Shown in pieces: positions 37,323 to 45,899 of a DNA stretch of 64,000 nt. The DNA is from Malurus cyaneus samueli (lineage: Eukaryota > Chordata > Aves > Passeriformes > Maluridae). The stretch spans positions 25,448,947 through 25,512,946 of the forward strand of contig CM019216.1 in the NCBI GenBank assembly GCA_009741485.1. The letters are read 5' to 3'. The notes under the pieces were generated by a model, which was not told the DNA's origin, did no database searches, and was given only the letters and a program-made list of their open reading frames with translations. How positions within the stretch are numbered: the first letter of the stretch is position 1; each line of letters opens with the position of its first letter. Position numbers and translations under genes: made by a program.

Positions 37323-38180
37323 GATTGAACACCAGTAGAGTGGCTGTAAAAAATATACACTTATTTCATTTTACATATACGTATGGCATAGGTCCAGGTC
37401 TGTGTCCCTCTTGCCTCCTAAAATAAAGCTTTATTTTCTCAGTTAAGAAACAAGCAACAAATGGAATGTAGACATCCTTTCAGTAATATATGAATGCTGC
37501 TGAAAAAAAAAACCTTCATCAAAAACACCAAAGAAAACTACCTAAATAGAAAAGTGTAAGGAAGCTCAGCAATGACAGTGGGAAATACACAGTGCATGTT
37601 TCCATTATCAAAAATTAACTTTAAACAGGAAAACTTTTCAATTCAATTTGGAATGCAAATTTGCTAGAGATCTGGAATGGGTATCCTGCAACAAAGTCAG
37701 GGGTATTTATTTAACCTCATTTTCTCCTCAAACGTAATTCTGTGTAACTGCTAAATGTTAGAAGATATATTAGTAAGACAGCAAATATAATTACATAGTC
37801 CATAAAAACCTAACAGGACTTCTATTTCTAAAGTTGTAGTGATTATATATTCCTTTTTTTTTTTTTTTTTTATTTTCTATTGGAACCTAACACATATCAT
37901 TACGATTAAAGCTGTATGCTCTTTAGTTCTCTAGAAAGCTTGATTCCCATATACATGTGGACATATATTAATATATTTTATTAAAAAGTAATGTGTTTAT
38001 TTACGTAAGACTGGGACCACCTGGTTTTGTGGTAGAAGCTGAAACACAGACAAAACACTCAACCTGCATCCAACTGAAAATAAATTTTTCTCCGAATGAA
38101 AAAGCTTACAAAATATTTTGATGCAACTCAGTTTTAGTTTCAGAAGAAGGAAATGTGTTATGCACATACTGTTTATATGG
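37323..38180. other. Unique AT-rich DNA, no gene seen
   Basis: Includes a T18 run at 37854-37871. No other recognisable feature. Confidence 0.55.
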
Positions 38181-38369
38181 CACACATTTAATTAATTTTT
38201 CCCAAGCTGACCCTAATTTGTCTGTTGTGGTAACTATCAAGTGATCTCCCTTTCTTTATCTTGACCCACGAGCTTTTCCATCTGGTCCTCTCAAATAGTT
38301 CTGCCAAGAAGAGTAAGTGAATAACTTGCTCGTAGGGGTCTGGCTTGCAACAAAGCTCGACCTACCACA
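38181..38369 (+). mobile_element. Avian ERV LTR, 3' (U5) end only
   Basis: It begins near 'atttaattaatttttcccaagctg' and continues with 'gtgatctccctttctttatc' and 'ttgacccacgagctttt'. It closes with 'ggggtctggcttgcaacaaagctcgacctaccaca', ending in CA at 38368-38369. The same ordered blocks form the right end of the LTR at 11508-12058 and, in reverse, the left end of the LTR at 60671-61435. Only the last part of the LTR is present. Confidence 0.7.
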
Positions 38370-38402
38370 GCTTGACAAGGAGACCAAGACAGAGCCTTTC
38401 TC

Positions 38403-38690
38403 CTCCCAGCTGCAGCTTGGCAGTGTCCCACAGGCACCCCCAGCCCCATGCACACAAAGGGCCATGGTTTGTCAGGCCGTGACAGGCAGAGGGTGTCACC
38501 CTGTCCCCAGTGGGGCCACCCCAGAGCTGAAGCTGAAGCTGGAGCAGGAGAGGCAGCAGCCACTGGCCCCAGAACAGGGGTTACACCAGGGACACCCTGA
38601 TCGGGCCATGGGGAAGTAGAGCCCCTGCATTGCCGGGTCAGTGCACAGCTGGAGAATCCCCCAGCTAAGGGCAGAAATTGCACTGACTGG
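38403..38690 (+). repeat. GC-rich interspersed repeat, copy B (unclassified)
   Basis: The most GC-rich island of the window. It shares anchors with copy A and with copy C: catg-acacaaagggc-atgg-ttg, ggtgtcaccc, gggccacccca-ag-tgaagctg, agcag-agg and caccag-gacacc, then cacagc and atccccc. Open frames reach 100 codons plus and 130 codons minus because stop codons are rare in GC-rich DNA. The plus frame shows short local similarity to frames in copies A and C but needs frameshifts, so no protein is called. Confidence 0.7.
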
Positions 38691-39035
38691 ACTACAGCCT
38701 GTCACATAGACATAGTCTTGTTTTTCACAATCCTTGTAATTTTCTGCTTACCTCTTCTATTTCTGCTATGTTCTTTCTGAGAGGCCATAAGATAAACTAT
38801 GTCCCCACATAAAAGATATGGACTACCACAGCATCAAACCACTCAGTGATATAAAGACATACTAAGTGTTATTTCCTATTCCTTTTGGAGTAATTTTTTA
38901 ATTCTGCTTGCCTTTGTTTTGCCTCTGATACCTATTCATAACCAATGGAGGAAGTCGTATAGGAATGTTACAAAGACATTTAGCACATTTTCAGTTCATC
39001 ATGTATGGATAATTTGAATTGTTTTTTCCTCGTAT
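38691..39035. other. Unique AT-rich DNA, no gene seen
   Basis: Ordinary AT-rich sequence between the repeat island and an old LINE relic. Confidence 0.5.
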
Positions 39036-39735
39036 AAATGGGTCTACACCAACTCTAAACATCATTAGTCATTTTATTACCCAGTTATTCAACTGTCATG
39101 AGATCATCCAACAACTATTCATAGCTACCTTTAATTTTTCTACACTGAACAGTTTCGTACCAGTTATAAACTTTTCATTTTCTATATAATTTTTCAATAA
39201 TTCATGAGAGAATAACTTTTCACCACTGCACAACAATTTGTCTATTCAGTCCTCTATATTCCTCTTTAACCAACTATGAACCTATTCAATAATCTTTCCT
39301 TATTGCTGTGAATCCTCTTTAATGAGATGACTTTTTTTTTCTTTTATACTTTTAATTATTAAATATTTATTGATCAATATTACTTCTTCAAGAGCATTAA
39401 TAGGTTGGTGAAGCATGACTTCCCTTCACCAAAGCTGTATGGTTCTTCTCATTATATCATGTGTATTTGTGCTTCTACTGATCCTGTTCTTTATTATGGC
39501 ATCTATTATCTTGCTTGTAGTTGATTTTTCCTAAAACCATTGCTACAGGCCTTTCTAAAAACTGGTGTCGGTTTACATTTTCAGCTTACATTCCTAAGGC
39601 ACTGGGACTGATTTAAGCAGAAAGTTACAAACCAAACCATTCTTTCAATTTTGTAAGCGAGTTTTTCTGGTAGTCCTAGATGAATATCCTGTGTCCCCAC
39701 CAATTTACTGTTTGGCATAAAATTTTTTCCTAAAA
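39036..39735 (-). mobile_element. Ancient CR1-type LINE, reverse-transcriptase fragment
   Basis: In antisense, 39379-39435 translates to FGEGKSCFTNLLMLL, matching the CR1 RT segment 'GF(T/R)KGKSCLTNLL'. Flanking blocks match the antisense of amniote CR1 ORF2: 'tttaatttttctacactgaacagttt' near 39131, 'accaactatgaacctattcaa' near 39270, 'ctgatcctgttctttattatggc' near 39479 and 'ctttctaaaaactggtgtc' near 39552. The last is 'gggactgatttaagcagaaagttacaaacca' near 39605. It is heavily diverged and AT-rich, clearly older than the passerine-type CR1 tails in the window. Confidence 0.7.
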
Positions 39736-39769
39736 TTTCGTCTCTTGACAATTCAACTTGAGATCATTC

Positions 39770-40010
39770 CACAGTTTATCCACACAACTTATTGAAACTC
39801 ACTTCAACACCTCAATGTCTTTCTTGAAGTGAAGGGCCCAGGACTGGACACAGGATTGGTCACACCTCATCAGTGCTGAGTACAGAGGGACAATCACTGC
39901 CCTGGACCTCTTGGCCACATTATTGCTGACACAGGCCAGCATGCCATTGACCTTGCAGTCACTTGGGCACACGCTGGCTCATGTTCAGCTGCTCTTGTGG
40001 TTATTTGGGA
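39770..40010 (-). mobile_element. CR1 LINE fragment (younger type)
   Basis: Antisense CR1 blocks appear in order: 'caacacctcaatgtctttcttgaagtgaagggcccaggactggacacaggatt', 'cacctcatcagtgctgagtacagagggacaatcac', 'ctggccacattattgctgacacaggccagcatgccattg' type sequence, and 'cacacgctggctcatgttcagctgct'. It has no CR1 3' terminus, so it is truncated at both ends. It is much less diverged than its left neighbour and probably represents a separate insertion. Confidence 0.88.
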
Positions 40011-40900
40011 AGGATGTTTTTTAATCGCAACTATCAATGAATGCATTGCCTGTGGGCCTCTGGTTTGGTACTTTTTGATGTCGTATTTTATTATCTAGTG
40101 CGAACAAAACAGTTGAAATAATGGAAATAGCAGAGTAGACCTAGGCATAATGAAAAACTAAAGAGAAACTGCAGAGCATTTTCCTTCGTAAAAGACTCCA
40201 AGGGTAAATATGTTTATTGGAATTGAAAGATCAATATTGGAACTCAGGTTGAGGCTAAAAACTACAATTTAAATAGCTCTTAATGGTGCATTGTTATTTA
40301 AATTCCTATTTTAAACAGGGGAACTCTGTGGAAAAAGATTCAACTACTCAGTTGATTAGTTTCAGCATAGGCTTTTGGTGTCATATTGATGATTTAATAG
40401 GATAACCTTTTACAAAGGTAGGATCCAAATCCACAGAAGTGCATGGCAGAAGAGGAAATCTAAATCTTTTTCCATGTCCTGAAACATTGTATTATAATCT
40501 CTTATACTACTGAGTTAAAGGGCTAATTCTACTGTATTTGGTGACTAAGAAAAAAAACTCAAACACATATGTGTTAAAACCATACAAGAAATGCAGTCTA
40601 AATTTCTGTACATATTCAAAACTATGTAAATATCTTTTTTTCAGAAAATATCTTGGTTTTTGCAAAAGATGCCTCATTCTCATTTATCTTCAACTGTGGG
40701 TTATTAGTTTTGACTTTTTAACTAACAATTTAAACTGTATGTGGGATATAGCATGTGGTAAAGAACTTTAGTAGAAGATTGCTTTCAGTCCCAAATACTT
40801 ACACTACTCAGAGGTTCCCCCAGACACTATGTTACAAAAACTATGCAAAATGTAGGTTTTTCCAAAGCCAAGAACCATCAAAATTACTTTTTAGCCTGTG
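40011..40900. other. Unique AT-rich DNA, no gene seen
   Basis: Short open frames at 40538-40988 lack motifs and are AT-rich. No element recognised. Confidence 0.5.
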
Positions 40901-40904
40901 GAAT

Positions 40905-41265
40905 AGTTCGTTTTTTAATGATACACTGCATATCTTTGCCAGTAACTTCTCTATTTCACACTTAATTTCCTTCACAACCCTCAAATGAATATTATCTGGT
41001 TTTAGTGATTTACTACACTTAATTTTTTAAGTTGCTCTATAACTTCCTCCTTGGAGGCTATCATTTTGTTAAGGCCACAGTATAATTTCCCATGAAAAGT
41101 GCCCTTGGAAGAGTGATTTCCCTGTAGCCCTAGCCAGTAAAGACGGATGCAAAAAATTAATTTAACTCCTCTTCTACTTTACCATCCTCCCTAATTACTG
41201 CCCTCACTCCTTATTTCAATACATCTAGTGTCCTGTATCTTCCAACTTTTCATGTGCTGCATAAA
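40905..41265 (-). mobile_element. Ancient CR1-type LINE, pre-RT linker fragment
   Basis: Antisense blocks match the region just upstream of RT in amniote CR1 ORF2. They include 'acttaatttccttcacaacc', 'aatgaatattatctggttttagtgatttacta', 'taagttgctctataacttcctcc' and 'agccagtaaagacggatgcaaaaaattaatttaactcctctt'. The last reads, in sense, as the 'INFFASVFTAE'-like stretch before RT. It overlaps in content with the right end of the 39036-39735 relic. Confidence 0.65.
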
Positions 41266-41929
41266 GTTTCATTATTTATATCGTTACATCTACCAGTGTA
41301 ACACTGAAGTGCACACTACGGAAAAGTTGCAGACAAATCTTGACATTACTCAGCTGAAGACCTGTTGTGCCTTCTCAGCGACCTTGCATTTCTATTGTCA
41401 GATTCTTCCAAGGAGGGTGAAACACTTAAAAACAAAGTAGCATTTTATAAATTCTGCTGCAGGGATGTCAGTGTGTTGAACAAAACAGGGATATTGAACA
41501 AAGCAGGAGAAACCCAAAAAATCTTGTAGATATAAATGTAGAAAAAAAGTTTGGCCACTAAGGATCCTTGTCTGAATGGGAGAAATATGCTTCACAGTTC
41601 CTTTTTCCCAAAACCCTTGCTAGCCTACTGCTAAAGGCACCTTCTCCTAAGTGAATTCAGTAGGATCATGGTAAAACCTTCATAATGTTTTCTTACTGAC
41701 CTCCCCAATGTGGCTGCTTCTTAAAGAGCTCAGCAAGATGAAGGCCAGAGTGGATGCTGATGAAAGATGAGTGCTGAAGTAATCAATATTCAGCACCCTC
41801 ATTCTATGGTCAAGACTGTGATCCCTGGCCTGATGTCTCACTATGAAACATGCAGCCAGGAGAAGTCTGCCTCTTCACTTGCAATGAGTCCTGATAAGCA
41901 GGACAGATGGTGGAGTCTGTAAATATGTA
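41266..41929. other. Unique DNA, no gene seen
   Basis: Composition becomes more balanced from about 41690. The block 41700-41930 may be part of an older repeat but is not recognised. Confidence 0.45.
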
Positions 41930-41991
41930 TGGCTGTAAATATGATGTCTGCCCTGATCAGGGGGATGCTGTGGCTGTGTGTGCCGCCAGCC
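41930..41991 (-). repeat. GC-rich interspersed repeat, copy C, distal part (split by LTR)
   Basis: Read on the minus strand, cacacagccacagcatccccctg and then gggcagacat line up with cacagctggagaatccccca and gggcagaaat of copy B (38647-38679). This places the segment directly downstream of the 42578-42800 part if the intervening LTR is removed. The alignment is short, so confidence is moderate. The last five bases (41987-41991, cagcc) are one copy of the LTR target-site duplication. Confidence 0.5.
41987..41991. repeat. Target-site duplication, left copy (CAGCC)
   Basis: Five-base direct repeat flanking the LTR; the right copy is at 42578-42582. Confidence 0.65.
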
Positions 41992-42577
41992 TGTAAGAAA
42001 CTGTAAGGAAGACCCTTGACTGTCTCACAATCATCGAAAACCCCAAGGAGGGAGAAAGGGGGACTTTTGCTCAAAGGAGTCCGAGCCAGATCAAGGTGGG
42101 ATGTCTGCCAAGTTTCCAGCTCCTAGGCTGCTGAATACAACATGTAAGCTATGGATGGTTGCATCATTCCTGACATGAAGGTGGAGGAGAACAGTACACC
42201 CCATGCTGCATACCTTATAAAACAATAGACATTCTTTCCCCACCGCTTGGTTGGTTTTTCTATACTTCACAACCCCCCTGGCCTGCTGCCACACGCTTTC
42301 AAAATGACTATAAAAAAAGTCTTTCTGAAAAGAACCTGACAAGATCTCCCCAACGGATGCTGGCGAATCCATGGAATCTGGACCTCGCGGACTCGTCAGA
42401 GCCATTTGGTAACTATAACCCCACTCTCTCTCTCTCTTTCTCTCCCTCTTCTATAGCGAAAATCCAATAAAATTGTTCATGATTTTGAATATATACTTAC
42501 CCCCTCGTTTCTTTTGCACTCTGAGGCTCTGATAATGAACCCTCATGACTCCCGCTTGGGTTAAGCGGATCGTGATA
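41992..42577 (+). mobile_element. Passerine-type ERV solo LTR, about 586 bp
   Basis: It starts with TGTAAG and ends at cgtgata, probably a mutated ...gaca end. The CAGCC duplication sits on both sides, so no internal region remains. Landmarks fit an LTR: 'ggagtccgagccagatcaagg', TATA-like ttataaaa near 42209 and tataaaaa at 42309-42316, and 'gaatctggacctcgcggactcgtcagagcc'. A CT-rich tract (about 42422-42450) precedes the AATAAA at 42466-42471. A U5-like 'ctctgaggctctgataatgaaccctc' to 'ggttaagcggatcgtg' follows. It appears to be one of the less diverged repeats here. Formation by recombination between two LTRs of one provirus is the usual mechanism. Confidence 0.82.
42466..42471 (+). promoter_or_regulatory. 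LTR polyadenylation signal AATAAA
   Basis: A canonical AATAAA within the LTR, downstream of the TATA-like box and upstream of the U5-like end, as expected for the R region. Confidence 0.6.
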
Positions 42578-42582
42578 CAGCC
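42578..42582. repeat. Target-site duplication, right copy (CAGCC)
   Basis: Matches 41987-41991 exactly. Confidence 0.65.
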
Positions 42583-42800
42583 CTGACACAGCTGGGTGTC
42601 ACTGGTTTAAAGTCTGTGTCAGTGACAGTGACTGCTGTCTCCTCTGCTGCAGCTTCACCTTTGGGGTGGCCCAGCTGGGGGGGTGACATCCCCTGACACA
42701 GACACTGCCTGCAATCCATAGCCCTTTGTGCACATGGGGATAGTGGGGATGAAGGCTGGACAGGGAGGGAACCCAGCACAGACATCTCGCTTCCCTCATA
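42578..42800 (-). repeat. GC-rich interspersed repeat, copy C, proximal part
   Basis: On the minus strand it reads catgtgcacaaagggctatgg, then a ttgcaggcagtg-like segment, gatgtcaccc, gggccaccccaaaggtgaagctg and cagaggagacagcag. It ends with aaaccagtgacaccc. This is the same order as copy B and partly copy A. Open frames of 74 and 92 codons on the minus strand come from the GC-rich composition. The solo LTR at 41992-42577 interrupts its downstream end. Confidence 0.7.
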
Positions 42801-43914
42801 AAGGGGATGGAGGATGCAGCTATTTTGTGCAACAGTTCATCACATTTTGTTACTGACATTTTCTCTGTGCTAGGCAATTAGGACTCTTCAAACATGAAAA
42901 CGCTATCAGTACCAATAAACATGTGTTATCCTTGTCTATATGGTGTGCTCCCTTTTGCCTATAACTGTGGAACAAAACCCCTTCTCTGATCAGTTCAGTA
43001 TGTTCATCACGGGAATCCGGGTTTGATGTTAGGGATCAGAAAGTCTGGGCAGGTTGTAGGATGGGAAGGACAGCCTAATGATAGACCTACAATACCAGGT
43101 GAAAGGCTGAAATTAGATCTGGAAAAATATCTCTGTGAACAGCGTGCCTTCAACATGGATATAAATACCAGTGTTCATTATGTCATGTTTGCTTTATGCA
43201 GAGAAACTATGTCTACTCTAAGGGAATCTGCTTTTAATCCTGAAGCAGTAGATACAGCATATTAATTTCTGCTTCAAAGCTCTCTTCTTCCACATCTCCT
43301 TCATCAGAAAGTGATATTAATTACTGAGTATGAAAATAAGGAACAGATAGGCTCATGACACCGTAAAAAAAATTAATTTCATAGATTACCATGAAATCCT
43401 GTTGAAGATGTGAAGTTAATTGAAGTCTGTTGACAGGTTCATGGTAATGAAATTAGAAATTTTGAAAGAGAAAAAAACTGGGGAAAGATTGAGCTTCATA
43501 GATATAACTGTAACTTTTAAATTAGGAATATACTATGGAAAATATTTCAGATAAATCCTTTAGCTGCTTGCTTCAAAACAGTTGGACAAACTCCCAGGCA
43601 GTCTGATCTAAGCAGATCCTGCTCATTGTATGGAGCCAGACCAGATAAGCACTAGTAGTATCCGCTAGTCCATATAATTTTGTAGGTTTATGCTATTATT
43701 AAAAGACTATTTTTTATTACTTTGCACCTAAATAATGTTTAAAGAAACACAGATAAGATGTTACTGGGTCATGAGGTGAGGTCTTTCCTGCTAGAGACAA
43801 ATATCACCACTGTTTTTATCAACATCCTCTGAAAAAAAGACAGGCCATTCCAGAGAAAGATTTCCCCATTGTACAAGTATTAAATAAAACCTCCAACAAG
43901 AGCAAAAAACCGAA
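42801..43914. other. Unique DNA, possible old repeat, no gene supported
   Basis: The stretch 42895-43270 has an LTR-like feel: caataaacatgtgttatcc, then 'cacgggaatccgggtttga'. It also holds an 80-codon plus-strand frame at 43023-43265. I cannot match either to a known family. The rest is AT-rich. Confidence 0.35.
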
Positions 43915-43915
43915 C

Positions 43916-43980
43916 CCAACCAACCAACCAACCAACCAACCAACCAACCAACCAATCAAACAAACAAACAAAAAAAAAAA
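43916..43980. repeat. (CCAA)10 microsatellite with (CAAA)n and A10 tail
   Basis: Ten perfect CCAA units (43916-43955) are followed by CAAA units and ten A residues. On the minus strand this creates an artefactual Gly-Trp-Leu-Val repeat frame. Confidence 0.97.
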
Positions 43981-45863
43981 CTTAGAAGACTCATAGATTG
44001 CCTGTAAAAATAATCCTTTTAATAGCTGGTCAAGGTATTTTATAATAGACCTGTTTAACAATAATTTATGACTGGTAATCTGAACAATTTTTTGTAAATG
44101 ATAATTCTGTAGTCTCTATATCAACCTAAATCACCCACTGGAAATCCTCTTCCTGACATATGAGATTTGAACAGATTCAATTGCATTTCTGCAGTAATTA
44201 CTACACTATTAAGACAAATATCATTTCATTGCTAATAAAAAACTTACATCATAAAATTCAATCTGGTCCTTCTGAAGACAGTAAGAAGAGGATTGGATTG
44301 TAAATCAGTCATATACATAAGATTTTTTGATTATCATGAATAAGTTCGTAAGTGGAATTGAAAAAGTGTTCTTGGCATTCTGTATGATGAATGTCAAGCA
44401 TAGAATCCATTGTGTCCAATCATCTTAATCTTTCCTTTAATGGCCACTGTTAACCATAGTGCAATATGTGATGTAATTTATTGTCTGTCCAATGGCAAAG
44501 ACATAACAGGGCTTTTCTCTGAATGGCTAAACAACCAAAGCCTTATATCATGTTACAGATCAGAAAAATCAGAAGACAATGCAAGACTTTCAACAATCAC
44601 TGCTTTCCTGCTAGTTTAATGCATGTACATTTATTAAAATGAAAATAAATAAAAAATACATGATAAGATGAAATGGGTATTTTAATAACACAGAACAACT
44701 TTAATGCAGATATTCCAGATTACAGCAAAATGAGCAAAGTGTTTCAGGTTTCTCTTGGACAAGAGGCAACTGTAGCTTGTCAAAGAACACATGACTTGGA
44801 AAAATAGATAAAAATATTGGAGGAGGAGGGAAAGCCCATAACCCACTTCTCCCAAACTTTAAATATTTCTTAGGGCTTTTTAAAATATAATTATCAATTT
44901 AAAAGAATGGTGACCACTGAATAGTAGACAAAATTTGATATCTCTAAGATCAACATTGAAAAAGTACTTCAGGAAATACAATTTCTCTGTATCAGTTCTC
45001 AGTTGAGCTGATGATATGTATGACATATATACCCCAAATTTAACATTTGATCAAGATTTCTGAAGAAAAAAGAGACCTCACAGAAAGTATCCAGATCATA
45101 TTTTATACACCTAGTAACTCTACCATTTGCAGCTGTACTGGCACACAGGAAATTTCTTTTTGGCAACAAGGAAAAGGAAGTGCCACAAGAAATACAATAC
45201 TATACAAAGATAGTTATTTTTCTGACATTAGTGTCTTTGTAGTGGCAGCATGAGTCAATATTCATTGTCTTACTAGCCCTGAAGTAGGGAAATTCAGGAA
45301 AATTGGCCCTACTGAGTGAGAAGTCCAGGGGTATAGTGGAAAAAACATAAGAGCTGCATTTAACAAGATTTTCAGTAATGTTGCTTTCACAATCAAAAGT
45401 TCTTTTCCAGTGTTGGTAGATAATCCATTGAGTGTGATAAATCTCGAGAGAGATGAAAAAATTTATTTAGATTTACACCCACCTATAAAGAAAAAAACAA
45501 AACAAAAGAGTGAATTATCTTGTATTAGATCTTCACAAGCATCTCTAAGACCGTGTAACTGAGCATTGTGTATACAAAACCACATGCACTTGAGAAGAAA
45601 AAGGCATTTAATATAATATTAGCTCATTACACTTGTGTCAAGCATTTACATTTAGGTCTTGTCCAGGCATTTCCATATTAGAGAAAAACGTTATGCCTGA
45701 ATTACTGCAGGTCCAGTTTATATATATTCTGCCAAACTTGTTCATAATAGTGCTTGTGGGGGCTGTTTTAATACATATTTTAAAACAAAGTTTAAATATC
45801 CCTTTGGGTAAAATGAAGCACATAGATTAAAACAAAATCATTTATCTAATTTCCCTTACCTTA

Positions 45864-45865
<2 letters not shown>
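43981..45865. other. Unique AT-rich DNA, no gene seen
   Basis: No recognisable gene or mobile element. Open frames stay below 70 codons. Confidence 0.55.

Positions 45866-45898
<33 letters not shown>
45866..45898. repeat. T33 homopolymer
   Basis: Thirty-three consecutive T residues, the longest homopolymer in the window. The exact length may be unreliable in the assembly. Confidence 0.95.

Positions 45899-45899
<1 letters not shown>

Noticed and set aside
38291..38683. 130-codon minus-strand frame, the longest in the window, and the 100-codon plus frame over the same DNA
   Set aside because: Both lie in GC-rich repeat copy B, where stop codons are rare. The frames are not preserved in copies A and C.
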